The notes: generated by a model from the sequence alone, not told the origin. A DNA stretch of 64,000 nt from DATLZU01 sp035573855 (GCA_035573855.1 DATLZU010000006.1:1-64000), one strand, 5' to 3'. Positions 24,681 through 33,684 are shown, counted from the first letter of the stretch. Made by a program: numbers and translations.

Positions 24681-26957
24681 TTATCTTGTGCTCGCCCGCC
24701 CCGGCACCGATCCCTCACGGGCCTCCCTCAGCGCCGCTCCCAAGTCGTGGATTCGCCCGTCCCGACGCAATTCGTCCAGATCGAGAGCTAGCTTGCGCGA
24801 CCAATTCGGATAGGCCTCGACAGTGCCAGGGAGATTGGCCTGCGCTTTCTCTCCGATCACATCTTCCAGAGAAGCCAACACCAGCCACGAAGGCGTCCGC
24901 CCGAGATACACATGAATCGCCCGGCACAGCGCGGGCGTCATGTCTGGGACAGAGACCGGATCGGTCGTGATCCCGTCCGGCAGAAGACCTTCCGCCTGCA
25001 AGGCCCTCAAGATAGCAGCCTTCTCCCGCTGCCGCTCTTCCCACGCCTCCTGCTTCGCGCGCTCATCGACATAGAAGCCTAGTGAAGCCCGCACGGCCAG
25101 ATCCTCTCCGGCCCAGAACCCAGCCAGTGTCGGAAGATCGTGGGTCGACACCACCGCCAGGGACTGTGCCGGGTAGTCGGCCGGCCGTTTCCATTCCCCA
25201 CCCCCGGTCCGCTCGAAATAGAAGACGCGGTAGGACAGCACCTTCGCCCGCCCCAGCCGTTCACGGACCCAATCAGGCACCGTGCCCAAATCCTCCCCGA
25301 TCATCACCGTCTTGGCCCGGACGCTTTCGAGCGCCACGATCGCCAATAATTCCTCCGCCGGGTAATGCACGTAGGCGCCGGCAGAAGCGGGCAAGCCACG
25401 CGGAATCCAGAACAGGCGGAAGAGTGCCATCACGTGGTCGAGACGAATGGCGCCTCCGTGCCGAAGATTCTTGCGGAGCAACTCGATGAACATGCGGTAC
25501 CCGGTCGCTCGCAAAGCCACCGGGTTCACTGGCGCAAGGCCCCAGTTCTGACCCTCCGGCGCGAACGGATCGGGGGGCGCGCCACAATCGGCCGCCAACG
25601 CCAGCACGTCTTGAAACGCCCATCCGTCCGCGCCGGACCGATCGCTTCCCAAGGCCAGATCGTGATACAGGCCGATCGGCATGCCCAGACATCCGGCCTG
25701 TTCCACCACCTCCTGCAACTGCCGTTCGGTCTCCCACTGGACATACTGATGAAACCAGACCCGCGTGCGATATCGCCGGGCGAATTCGCTGACCTGGGCG
25801 GAAGCCGGATGCCGATAGCCCTCCGGCCATTCCTGCCAGATCCACACCGGGGGATCGAGGCGGCGCATCTCCTCATCGAGCACCTGGTAGACGGCGAACC
25901 GCTCTAGCGCTTCGCCTTGCTCCCGCACATATCGCGTGAAGGCCCGGCCCCGTTCCGTCGTCGGCTCCAGCCGCTCGCCAGCTTCGGAGAAATGATCGTG
26001 GAGAAACTGCGCAAAGAGGTGTTCGAGCACCGAGCGCTTGGCACCGGCGACGGCGTCGTAGTCCACCAGATCGCGCTTTCTGAGGTCTTCCAGCGTCGTC
26101 CGAAACCGGGCGCTGCGCACCAGGTTTCTAGCCTCCACCGACGCGGCGAATTCCGGGATGCGCTCGATATCGAGGTAGATGTCGTTCAAATACAGCCGGC
26201 TGTTCGGAGAATAGGGGCTGATATGGAACGGCCGGGTGTTTTTCAGCGCGTGAAGCGGATTGAGGCCGATCACCCCGGCTCTCAGGTCGTGGGCTGCCCA
26301 CTCGACGATGTTCGTGAGATCGCCGAAGTCCCCGATCCCCCAGTTTCTCGAAGAACGGAGTGCATAGAGTTGCAGCGCCACACCCCACATGCGCCGCGCC
26401 TCTTCAAAGAAAGGAGGCACATAGCAGTGTCGGGGGGCAAGGATGAGGAGAAACGATCGCTCCAAGCTGGGCTCGATTCCTTGGGCCCTCGCGGTCACGT
26501 CGTAATAGCCCATCGCCAGATCGCGCGGCAGCGGCACCTCGACCCGGATATACCGTCGGCCGTTTAGGAAACGAACCTCGCGCGGCACCAACCCGGGTCC
26601 TGATTCATCCTCACAGCGCACGCGACCGGTTTCATCGCAGATGCGCCACACAATCCGAAGATGCACTTGCTGCCGCTCTTCGACCGCTAGGCGACACGAC
26701 CAGCACGCCGACTCGTCACCTTCTTGCACGACCACGACCGAATCGCAGGATTGTCGCCAGGATGCCTCGTCCCACCTGCGTAGTTCCTCCTCCAGATCGT
26801 GGACCGATTCGACACGGAACCCCATCGCCGACAGAATGGCGCGCTTGGTGTGTTCCGACGTCACGTGCCGTGCCCCATTGATGTCGTAGTACTCCGGGGC
26901 GATCCCAGCGCGTTCCGCCAGACGATCGAGCAACTCCCGATCTGTGGCATCAGACAT
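24681..26957 (-). CDS. malQ: 4-alpha-glucanotransferase (amylomaltase)
   Basis: Family GH77 enzyme that transfers alpha-1,4-glucan segments in maltodextrin/glycogen metabolism. The 758-residue product has the N-terminal extra domain of the longer bacterial MalQ type. A catalytic barrel follows with SSRNWGIGDFGDL and HALKNTRPFHISPYSPNSR. The nucleophile Asp lies in GAIRLDHVMALFRLFWIPRG, the acid/base Glu in MIGEDLGTVPDWV, and the transition-state Asp in STHDLPTLAGFW. It works with GlgP (5340-7496). It is the first gene of a possible operon with the kinase and regulator downstream. Confidence 0.96.
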   Translation of the reverse strand: MSDATDRELLDRLAERAGIAPEYYDINGARHVTSEHTKRAILSAMGFRVESVHDLEEELRRWDEASWRQSCDSVVVVQEGDESACWSCRLAVEERQQVHLRIVWRICDETGRVRCEDESGPGLVPREVRFLNGRRYIRVEVPLPRDLAMGYYDVTARAQGIEPSLERSFLLILAPRHCYVPPFFEEARRMWGVALQLYALRSSRNWGIGDFGDLTNIVEWAAHDLRAGVIGLNPLHALKNTRPFHISPYSPNSRLYLNDIYLDIERIPEFAASVEARNLVRSARFRTTLEDLRKRDLVDYDAVAGAKRSVLEHLFAQFLHDHFSEAGERLEPTTERGRAFTRYVREQGEALERFAVYQVLDEEMRRLDPPVWIWQEWPEGYRHPASAQVSEFARRYRTRVWFHQYVQWETERQLQEVVEQAGCLGMPIGLYHDLALGSDRSGADGWAFQDVLALAADCGAPPDPFAPEGQNWGLAPVNPVALRATGYRMFIELLRKNLRHGGAIRLDHVMALFRLFWIPRGLPASAGAYVHYPAEELLAIVALESVRAKTVMIGEDLGTVPDWVRERLGRAKVLSYRVFYFERTGGGEWKRPADYPAQSLAVVSTHDLPTLAGFWAGEDLAVRASLGFYVDERAKQEAWEERQREKAAILRALQAEGLLPDGITTDPVSVPDMTPALCRAIHVYLGRTPSWLVLASLEDVIGEKAQANLPGTVEAYPNWSRKLALDLDELRRDGRIHDLGAALREAREGSVPGRASTR

Positions 26958-27117
26958 CGCAGTGAGTCTGAGTGAAGACCCGGTTCAAGTCAAGGTGGGC
27001 TGTTTCCAAGACCACGCCTCATTGTAAAATCCGGCGCATGATCGGCCTTCTCCTGCGCGTGGGCCGGCGGCCATCGCCGGCCTCCCGCCGATCCGAGAGG
27101 CGGCGGCTCGGAATTCC

Positions 27118-28038
27118 GTGAGCGACGCTCGCGATCGAGTTCGGTTTGGCACCAGTTCCTGGGCCTATGAAGGCTGGCAAGGCCTGGTGTACACGCGATC
27201 TTATCCCAGAACCCGCTTCGCCAAGGATTGTCTGGCCGAATACGCGGCTTATGAATACGATGGCGCGCCGTTGTTCAAGACTGTCGGCCTGGATCACACA
27301 TTTTATCGCCCGCCTGACATTCACCTCCTTATCCATTACGCCGCCCAGGTCCCGGCGGACTTTCATTTTTGCTCGAAGGTGTGGGAAGATATCACCGTGC
27401 CCACCTTCGCCAACCTACCTCGGTACGGCCTGCGCGCCGGCAAGCCGAATCCCCGATTTTTGGATCCTGCGCTGTGCGACGAGTTCGTACTTCGCCCTTG
27501 GCACGAAGGGCTCGGCGCCCGCGCCGGCCCGTTGATCTTCGAGTTCCAGCGATCCGGTCTGGACTCCGATGAGTTTCTTGCGGCGCTCGACCGGTTCTTC
27601 GCGAAGCTGCCGGTCGGTCCACAGTACGCGGTGGAAGTTCGCAACCCGGCGCATCTCGGCCCTCGTTACCGCGACCTCCTGAAAGCGTACGGGGTCGCCC
27701 ATGTGTACAACCACTGGACCGCCATGCCGCCCCTGCTCGAACAGCATCGGCGACTCGGCCGTACGTTGACGGCCGGGTTCACGGTCCTCCGCCTTCTGAC
27801 CCCGCTCGGCCTGGCCTATGCCAAGGCGGTCGAGCGGTACGAGCCGTATACCCGCATCGTCAAAGCCCAACCCCGGATGCGCCAGGACACCCTGGCGCTC
27901 ATTCGTCAAGCCCTGACGGACGGCGTCACCCCGTACATCCTGGCTAACAACCGGGTGGAAGGGAACGCCCCCTTGACCGTTCAAGCGTTGGCTGACGCCC
28001 TCAGGGAAGACAGGGGACCCTCGATTGCCGACCTGTGA
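27118..28038 (+). CDS. DUF72 family protein (YecE-like TIM barrel)
   Basis: A 306-residue protein with the DUF72 hallmarks: RFGTSSWAYEGWQGLVY at the N-terminus, FKTVGLDHTFYRPP, a central FHFCSKVWEDITVP and AVEVRNPAHL. The family forms a TIM barrel of unknown activity. The start is GTG 27118. A weak promoter (TTTCCA/TAAAAT, 27003-27030) lies in the divergent region shared with malQ. An upstream ATG at 27038 opens only a short unrelated frame. Confidence 0.92.
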   Translation: MSDARDRVRFGTSSWAYEGWQGLVYTRSYPRTRFAKDCLAEYAAYEYDGAPLFKTVGLDHTFYRPPDIHLLIHYAAQVPADFHFCSKVWEDITVPTFANLPRYGLRAGKPNPRFLDPALCDEFVLRPWHEGLGARAGPLIFEFQRSGLDSDEFLAALDRFFAKLPVGPQYAVEVRNPAHLGPRYRDLLKAYGVAHVYNHWTAMPPLLEQHRRLGRTLTAGFTVLRLLTPLGLAYAKAVERYEPYTRIVKAQPRMRQDTLALIRQALTDGVTPYILANNRVEGNAPLTVQALADALREDRGPSIADL

Positions 28039-28090
28039 AATCACGTGGTAGCATGACATCACTCCCATACGAGAAAGGAGGAAGGCGGCC

Positions 28091-28828
28091 ATGAGGTGTC
28101 CGAAACAGACATCCGGTGTTCGTTGGTTGCCCTTGCTCCTGACGGGCGGCATGCTCTTGCCGTTCACGCAACAGGCATGGGCTCAATCCGATCGTATCGA
28201 GATCGTAGGCGATTATCGCTATACTTATCACGATCCTGAAACGCCGACCGAGGCGAAAGCGACCGCCTGCCGGGAAGCGCTCAGACTCGCGATCAGCACC
28301 TGGCCTTCATTCCGGGAAGAAACGGCGGCGATCGTCGATTCGGCCTTGTTGAAAGACATCGTCCAGACGATCGCCTCAAACTACGTCAAGGACGTGCAGG
28401 TGATCGAGCAGGCGGAAAAAGGCCGGACGGTGTACTGCAAGGTGCGGGGTGTCGTGCAGTCGGGAGAAATCCGGAAAGTGATTCAAGCTCCGCTCGGCGG
28501 CGTGGAAAACGCGCCGACGGCCGTCGAGCAGAATCGCGCCTTGCGCGTGCTTAGCGTCCGCGAGGATACGGACGGCACGATCTCCGTGGTCTTCAAGGCG
28601 TTGAAGCGGCTGGACTGGCTCAACACCGCCTACGACGGCGGCTTGCGGGAACACGCCGACCTGATGGTCGACTTCTATGACGAGCAGGGAACGTTGATCA
28701 GGAGCGAGCGCTACCCGGCAAGGAAAACCGAGTCCGGCGACGATGTCATGAATCCGGGCGAGATCGGTGTGCGCAAGATTGCCAAGCCGCTCAACGCGAA
28801 GTCCTATCGCGTCTGGGTGGTCAAGTAA
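28091..28828 (+). CDS. Exported protein of unknown function
   Basis: A 245-residue product with signal peptide (LLLTGGMLLPFTQQAWAQ). The mature part holds a segment similar to the flagellar-assembly/FlgT or LPP20-type pattern: EAKATACREALRLAISTWPSF, a helix, then NYVKDVQVIEQAEKGRTVYCKVRGVV. A beta-rich C-terminal domain with DLMVDFYDEQGTLIRSERYPA follows. No enzyme motif is seen. The ribosome binding site AAAGGAGGAAGG supports the start. A promoter TTGCCG-18-TAGCAT (28025-28054) is plausible. Confidence 0.78.
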   Translation: MRCPKQTSGVRWLPLLLTGGMLLPFTQQAWAQSDRIEIVGDYRYTYHDPETPTEAKATACREALRLAISTWPSFREETAAIVDSALLKDIVQTIASNYVKDVQVIEQAEKGRTVYCKVRGVVQSGEIRKVIQAPLGGVENAPTAVEQNRALRVLSVREDTDGTISVVFKALKRLDWLNTAYDGGLREHADLMVDFYDEQGTLIRSERYPARKTESGDDVMNPGEIGVRKIAKPLNAKSYRVWVVK

Positions 28829-28888
28829 CGATCGGCGCCCCGAAGCGGGACGCTTCGAGGTCGCCGACCTCGCGCTTGCCAAACCGCC

Positions 28889-29731
28889 TCATTTCTCCAC
28901 GCCGAGCGGCGGGATGTTGATGCCCACCCGTTCGAGCCCCATGATGACCGTCAGCGCGGTCGGGGCGTGCTGGACGATCTCTTTCTGCACCTCGATCCGC
29001 CGCAGATCTACGAACTCCGGGGCCGTCAGCCCCAGCGACTCCCGATAGGCCCGGTCGGCGATGCCGCGTTGCCGTTCGGCCTTCTCCCGCGCCTCTTCCG
29101 CCTTCTGAAACTCCACCATCGTAATTCGACGTTGCTCCTGGATGATGGTCTGAGCCGTTTGTTCCAGCACCCCCTTGGGCGGCATAATGCTCCCGACCAC
29201 GATACGCACAAGACGAATCGGCAGATTCTGCTTGTCGATGATCTTGGTTTGTACTTCCCGCCCGATCGCATCTTGGAGCTTCGTCCTCGTGGTCGGATCG
29301 GTGGTCAACTGAAACAACGGATACTTCTGCACCTCCTCACGCACGAAGGTACGGAAGGCTTCCTTGACGTTATTCTGGTACCAGTTTGGGCCGAACCGGC
29401 TGATCAACTCCGGCGAGCGACCTTCGATCACGCTGGCGATCATGAACGCGTCAAACGAGACCGGGGCGTTTTCCGCCGAGATGATGTCGAAATGCTCGGC
29501 GTACTGGATCGGCCGCACGTCCACGTCGATCACCTGGGTGGTCAACGCCACCGCGACACGGCCGGTGGTCGCTGGAACGGGATCCACGCCGCCGTGCCCG
29601 AAAAAAAACGGCTTCTCGACCAGGACGCCTTCATGTCCCGCATCGATCGCCACCAGCGCGCAACCCGACGTCATCAGGCAGAGACCGGCCGCGCCAAGCC
29701 ACTTCGTGAACCAATTCCCTTGCCGTGCCAT
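28889..29731 (-). CDS. SPFH/prohibitin-type lipoprotein
   Basis: A 280-residue protein with a lipobox (LCLMTSGC), then a prohibitin-like SPFH domain: VAIDAGHEGVLVEKPFF, TTQVIDVDVRPIQYAEHFDIISAENAPVSF and RFGPNWYQNNVKEAFRTFVREEV. A helical, coiled-coil C-terminus follows (QEQRRITMVEFQKAEEAREKAERQR). SPFH proteins form ring assemblies at membranes. A lipoprotein form exposed in the periplasm differs from the usual transmembrane anchor. The start was chosen at ATG 29731, seven bases after AAAGGAGG. Confidence 0.88.
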   Translation of the reverse strand: MARQGNWFTKWLGAAGLCLMTSGCALVAIDAGHEGVLVEKPFFFGHGGVDPVPATTGRVAVALTTQVIDVDVRPIQYAEHFDIISAENAPVSFDAFMIASVIEGRSPELISRFGPNWYQNNVKEAFRTFVREEVQKYPLFQLTTDPTTRTKLQDAIGREVQTKIIDKQNLPIRLVRIVVGSIMPPKGVLEQTAQTIIQEQRRITMVEFQKAEEAREKAERQRGIADRAYRESLGLTAPEFVDLRRIEVQKEIVQHAPTALTVIMGLERVGINIPPLGVEK

Positions 29732-29820
29732 AGCTGCCTCCTTTTGGAACAGGTGGCTCAACACGGACTAGCCGCGAATACGGACTCACGATCGTCCGGA
29801 GCCACGATGACCTGTGTTTA

Positions 29821-29842
29821 TGGATGGATGGATGGATGGATG
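29821..29842. repeat. Tetranucleotide microsatellite (TGGA)5TG
   Basis: Five perfect tandem copies of TGGA plus TG, in the intergenic space between the cytochrome c gene and the SPFH gene, about 90 bp upstream of the SPFH start. It is the only microsatellite of this kind noticed in the window. Confidence 0.9.
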
Positions 29843-29942
29843 TACCTTACGAATCGCTCGGCGAAAATGTCAAATCGCCGGATGCGGGCACGCGAGAACC
29901 CGATGCGCATGGATCCAACGAGGCAGGGACAATACCGAATCT

Positions 29943-30374
29943 TTAGTTGATGCCCGCCTGGCGCTGGAGCCAGCGGATATAGCGGGTGATCTGATCGACG
30001 TCTTCGGGCGTGACCCCATCGATCTTGGGCATATTGCCGAAGTTCCAGTGATGGGCGCGGACGCCGTTCGCGGCCGCTCGTTGAAAAGTGATATCCGGAT
30101 GGTGATCGGGCTCGTAAATCCTGTGGACCAGCGGTGGACCGTGATCGGTGCCTGCACCCCGCTCGCCATGGCAGCGCGCGCAGTTGGCCTTGAACTTGGC
30201 CTCCCCGACCCGCAATTCTGGAGGGATGGCCGCCGCGTCCTGGGTGCCTGATCCGTCGGTGCACGCGGAAGGAAGACCGGCCACCAACAGCCACACGGCC
30301 AATCCCGCCCGAGCTGACGCCTTCCAAGCTCCGGAACTGCTCGCCGCGACTTCTCGCCTCGCCCGTTCGCTCAT
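29943..30374 (-). CDS. Monohaem c-type cytochrome lipoprotein
   Basis: A 143-residue protein with lipobox LPSAC (Cys38) and a class I cytochrome c fold. The haem-binding motif is CARCH (Cys65, Cys68, His69), followed by GERGAGTDHGPPLVH. The axial Met is probably Met115 in WNFGNMPKIDGVTPEDVDQI, and the C-terminal helix is ITRYIRWLQRQAG. It carries electrons in the periplasm; the partner is unknown. Its ATG overlaps the stop of the small membrane gene upstream (ATGA), so the two are coupled. Confidence 0.93.
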   Translation of the reverse strand: MSERARREVAASSSGAWKASARAGLAVWLLVAGLPSACTDGSGTQDAAAIPPELRVGEAKFKANCARCHGERGAGTDHGPPLVHRIYEPDHHPDITFQRAAANGVRAHHWNFGNMPKIDGVTPEDVDQITRYIRWLQRQAGIN

Positions 30375-30535
30375 TCGGGTTTTCGCTCCGGCGCTTCAGC
30401 GCGGCCGAATTGCCGCCGCAACATCTCGGTCGTCCGCTTCATCGTCGCGCGCCGATAGAGACGCGCGGACACCGGAACCAGCACGATCAGCGCGATCGTC
30501 AAATACATGAAGAATTCTTCCGGAGACACGGACAT
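30371..30535 (-). CDS. 54-residue single-span membrane protein coupled to the cytochrome
   Basis: A short open frame that automated callers may miss: MSVSPEEFFMYLTIALIVLV, then PVSARLYRRATMKRTTEMLRRQFGRAEAPERKPE. It has one membrane helix (residues 9-22) and a strongly basic tail that would stay in the cytoplasm. The stop TGA shares bases with the ATG of the cytochrome c gene, the usual mark of translational coupling. It begins ten bases after the queC stop. No strong ribosome binding site is seen. It may be a small accessory subunit or anchor for the cytochrome; that role is inferred only from context. Confidence 0.62.
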   Translation of the reverse strand: MSVSPEEFFMYLTIALIVLVPVSARLYRRATMKRTTEMLRRQFGRAEAPERKPE

Positions 30536-30544
30536 CGGGCTCGA

Positions 30545-31228
30545 CTAACCTATCGCATACTGCACGGGATCGGCAACTCCGGCCTGCCGGAATCCTTCCC
30601 GACGGATCTGGCAACTGTCGCAGCGCCCGCAAGCCAGACCGGGCGGCACCGGATCATAGCAACTGTGGGTGAGGTGGAACGGCACCTTCAACGACACGCC
30701 GGTTCGGATGATTTCGGCTTTGGACAGATAAAGCAACGGGGCCCGGATCGTGATCATTCGTCCTTCCACTCCGGCTTTGGTGCCGAGTCTCGCCACAGCT
30801 TCGAACGCGCGGATGAAGTCCGGCCGGCAATCGGGATAACCTGAGTAGTCCAGCACGTTGGCGCCAAAGTAAATATACGGCGCATCCAGCACTTCCGCAT
30901 AGGCCAGGGCGAGGGACAGAAAAATGGTATTGCGGGCTGGCACATAAGTCGCCGGGATGCCCTTGGCCCGGTCGGCCTGCTTCCGATCCTTGGGCACCGC
31001 ATCGGCGCCCGTGAGCGCGGAGCCGCCGAAGCGTCGCAGGTCCAACTCGAGCACGACGTGATCGGCGGCGCCCAAGGCCCTTGCAACCTCGCACGCCCGC
31101 TCGACCTCGATTTGATGGCGCTGTCCGTAGGAAACCGTTAAAAAATAGAGCGCGCAGCCGTCCTTCTTCGCGACGGCCGCCGTGACGGCGGAATCCAAGC
31201 CGCCGCTCGCGAGCACCACTGCTTTCAT
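30545..31228 (-). CDS. queC: 7-cyano-7-deazaguanine synthase
   Basis: ATP-dependent conversion of 7-carboxy-7-deazaguanine to preQ0 in queuosine synthesis. The PP-loop motif SGGLDS lies at the N-terminus (MKAVVLASGGLDSAVT). GQRHQIEVERA and VPARNTIFLSLALAYAE follow. The C-terminal zinc site includes SCYDP and ACGRCDSC. The 227 residues fit the family. The start ATG 31228 is chosen because upstream codons are Arg/Ala-rich. No other queuosine genes are in the window. Confidence 0.95.
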   Translation of the reverse strand: MKAVVLASGGLDSAVTAAVAKKDGCALYFLTVSYGQRHQIEVERACEVARALGAADHVVLELDLRRFGGSALTGADAVPKDRKQADRAKGIPATYVPARNTIFLSLALAYAEVLDAPYIYFGANVLDYSGYPDCRPDFIRAFEAVARLGTKAGVEGRMITIRAPLLYLSKAEIIRTGVSLKVPFHLTHSCYDPVPPGLACGRCDSCQIRREGFRQAGVADPVQYAIG

Positions 31229-31419
31229 CACGAATCGACCCCTCTTGGCCCTTGCCGCGGCTCCGGCCGCAGACGGCATTGTACCCCATGCTCGGACGAG
31301 AGTCAGCCGGTGTCGGCGTCGGGGGCGTTCGTGGGGAAAAACGCTCAGGAGGGGACAGTGCGAACCGAGCTGACGCGAGGTGGAAACTTCTCAGCCAAGG
31401 AAGCCGATCGAAGCACGGA

Positions 31420-31971
31420 CTATTCCCGCTCCTCCTCCTTTTCGATCTTCTCCAGCAATTCCTGTTTGGACTGGCATTCGACGCAGAGTTTCGCGAAGGG
31501 TACCGCGGCCAGTCGCTTTTCGCTGATCTCCACACCGCATTCGGCACACACGCCATAGGTGCCCTCGGCTAGCCGGGTCAACGCTTCGTCGATGAGCTGA
31601 CGCCTGCGGTTCCGCATCTCCATCAACGAAATGCCTAACTCGCGCTCCAAATCCATAAGTGCCTGGTCGCCGACGTCGCGCGCCGACTCAAGCCGCCGTT
31701 GTTGATCCTCCGTCAAGGACTGACCGAGGTTGCCCTCGATCTCTTTCATGATTTCCTGCCGTTTATTCATCAGCATACGGTACAGCACTTCCCGTCGTCG
31801 CTCCTGCTCCTCTTTCCTGCGGGTAGGTTCCTTGTCCGACCCAAAAGACGGTTGCGATTCAGGTTCTTTGATCTCGACACTGTCGGTCGAGGTGCGGGGT
31901 TTCGCCGCGGACTTGCCGGGCGTCTTACTTTTGGACTGAGCTTTTTTCTTGGCCTGCACTTTATCTGCCAT
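31420..31971 (-). CDS. DksA/TraR-type C4 zinc-finger protein
   Basis: A 183-residue protein with a Lys/Ser-rich disordered N-terminus (about 60 residues), a coiled-coil hairpin (LYRMLMNKRQEIMKEIEGNL to LMDLERELGISLMEMR) and the zinc finger CAECGVEISEKRLAAVPFAKLCVEC. DksA-like proteins bind the RNA polymerase secondary channel. The acidic tip expected between the helices is not the canonical DxxDxA, so it may act without ppGpp. It has its own promoter at 32021-32049. Confidence 0.9.
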   Translation of the reverse strand: MADKVQAKKKAQSKSKTPGKSAAKPRTSTDSVEIKEPESQPSFGSDKEPTRRKEEQERRREVLYRMLMNKRQEIMKEIEGNLGQSLTEDQQRRLESARDVGDQALMDLERELGISLMEMRNRRRQLIDEALTRLAEGTYGVCAECGVEISEKRLAAVPFAKLCVECQSKQELLEKIEKEEERE

Positions 31972-32020
31972 GTCGTTTCACCTTCGCCGGAATCGGCCGG
32001 TCGGCCGAAAAAGCTCGGCA

Positions 32021-32049
32021 TTCATAGCACGGCGTCGATGATTGTGCAA
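32021..32049 (-). promoter_or_regulatory. Sigma70-type promoter of the DksA-like gene
   Basis: The minus strand has TTGCAC (32044-32049), a 17-bp spacer and TATGAA (32021-32026). It is followed by the inverted repeat CGGCCGACCGGCCG in the leader, 50 nt before the ATG. Confidence 0.5.
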
Positions 32050-32180
32050 GACCTTGCTCAGGCGGAAAAGCCGGACCAACCGAGGCATAAGGAAGTGGGG
32101 TTTGGAGCGAGCGCGGGGCGTTTCTCTTCAGGCAAACGCACCGAGCAAGCAGATTCGCTCGCACCCGGAAGAATCGGAAA

Positions 32181-32696
32181 TCAAGGATAAACGATGGTCG
32201 AATGGACGTCGTAACCGCTGAGCTTGTCGCGCCCGTTCAAACTCTTCAGTTCCACCAGGAAATCCAGGCCGGCAATCTCGCCTCCCAGTTGGCGGACGAG
32301 ATGGACGGTGGCGGCCGCCGTTCCACCGGTGGCCAACAGGTCGTCGACGATCAGCACCCGTTCTCCGATGGCAATCGCGTCGCGGTGGATTGCCAGCGAA
32401 CTCGCGCCGTACTCCAGATTGTATTTGACTTCGAAGCTGTCGGCAGGCAACTTCCCCGGCTTCCTGACCGGCACGAACCCCGCGCCGAGTTGATTGGCGA
32501 GGGTCCCGCCCAGGATAAACCCTCGGGACTCGATACCGACCACTTTCGCGATGCGCCTACCGCTATAGCGCGCCGTCAGTTCCTCCACGATGTTCCTGAA
32601 CGCGCGGGCGTCCTTAAGCAGCGTGGTGATGTCGTAAAACAGAATGCCCGGCTTGGGAAAGTTCGGCACTTCACGAATGAGCGCTTTGTAGTCCAT
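32181..32696 (-). CDS. apt: Adenine phosphoribosyltransferase
   Basis: Purine salvage: adenine plus PRPP gives AMP. The 171-residue product carries the family opening IREVPNFPKPGILFYDITTLL, KVVGIESRGFILG, and the PRPP-binding loop RVLIVDDLLATGGTAAA. It lies 16 bp after the sigma factor gene on the same strand. Confidence 0.96.
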   Translation of the reverse strand: MDYKALIREVPNFPKPGILFYDITTLLKDARAFRNIVEELTARYSGRRIAKVVGIESRGFILGGTLANQLGAGFVPVRKPGKLPADSFEVKYNLEYGASSLAIHRDAIAIGERVLIVDDLLATGGTAAATVHLVRQLGGEIAGLDFLVELKSLNGRDKLSGYDVHSTIVYP

Positions 32697-32712
32697 CGAT
32701 CGCCCAGTCCCT

Positions 32713-33684
32713 CTACAACAGATCGTCCTGCCTCATCATCCGCTTCTCGATCGAAGTCCGGAGCTTCACCAGAGCCGCGGTTTCGATTTGCCGGACCCGC
32801 TCCCTGGTGAGACCGAGATCCTTGCCGATTTCCTCAAGGGTCTGAGCTTCCCCACCGTCCAAACCGAAGCGAGAGATTACCACAGTTCGCTCCTTCTCTG
32901 GCAACTCCTTGACCCACGCCATCAACTCTTCACGTCGTATCACACCCTCGGCCGTCTCCTCGGGGGAAGCGCTCAGTGGGTCCTCGATAACGTCGCGGAG
33001 AAACGTGTCGCCTCGGTCGTTGATCGGGCTGTCGAGCGAACAGGTCGTACGGATCAGTTGCTTGAGATCGAGCACCTCCGCTTCCGAAATTTTCATCCGC
33101 CTGGCGATTTCGTGTGTCTTTGGCTCGCGCCCCAGCTCCTGGCCAAGCTGTTCGACCTTGGTCAAGTAGCGGTTGAGCCGCTCGACCACATGAACGGGGA
33201 GCCTGACCAACTTCCCCTGATTGATGATCGCCCGTTCAATATACTGCCGGATCCACCAGGACGCATAGGTGCTGAAGCGAAACCCCCGTTTGTAGTTGAA
33301 CTTCTCGACCGCCTTGATCAGCCCGAGGTTGCCCTCTTCCACGATGTCGGCGAACGGGAACCCCCGGTTCATGTAGCGCTTGCCGATACTGATCACCAGG
33401 CGCAAGTTGGCTTCGATCATCTGTTCGCGGGCGCGCATGTCACCCGCCATGACGCGTTTGCCCAATTCCTGTTCCTGCCGGAAGGTCAGAAGGGAATTAT
33501 GCCGGATTTCCCGCAGATAGGACTTAAGCGTATCGAGTCCTTCGGATTTCCCTTCTTTCCGCCCACGGACTTTGACACCTCGGCCGTTGAGCAGAGGCGC
33601 TTCCTGTAGTTCCCCGTCCTCTGCAATGTCCTCGTCCTGGGCGTCGACCGATTCGTTCTGGTCGTCGTCATCGCTCACGATCAT
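32713..33684 (-). CDS. Group 2 sigma-70 family factor (RpoS/RpoD-like)
   Basis: A 323-residue primary-like sigma factor lacking region 1.1 but with an acidic N-terminus (SDDDDQNESVDAQDEDIAED). Regions 1.2-2.4 include LGKRVMAGDMRAREQMIEANLRLV, the core-binding EEGNLGLIKAVEKF, and the -10 recognition RFSTYASWWIRQYIERA. Region 3 starts VRLPVHVVERLNRYL, closer to RpoS than RpoD. Region 4.2 has LEEIGKDLGLTRERVRQIE, the -35 helix. It probably serves a stress or growth-phase regulon. The start follows GAAAGGAAACG, and the gene sits between acyP and apt. Confidence 0.93.
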   Translation of the reverse strand: MIVSDDDDQNESVDAQDEDIAEDGELQEAPLLNGRGVKVRGRKEGKSEGLDTLKSYLREIRHNSLLTFRQEQELGKRVMAGDMRAREQMIEANLRLVISIGKRYMNRGFPFADIVEEGNLGLIKAVEKFNYKRGFRFSTYASWWIRQYIERAIINQGKLVRLPVHVVERLNRYLTKVEQLGQELGREPKTHEIARRMKISEAEVLDLKQLIRTTCSLDSPINDRGDTFLRDVIEDPLSASPEETAEGVIRREELMAWVKELPEKERTVVISRFGLDGGEAQTLEEIGKDLGLTRERVRQIETAALVKLRTSIEKRMMRQDDLL

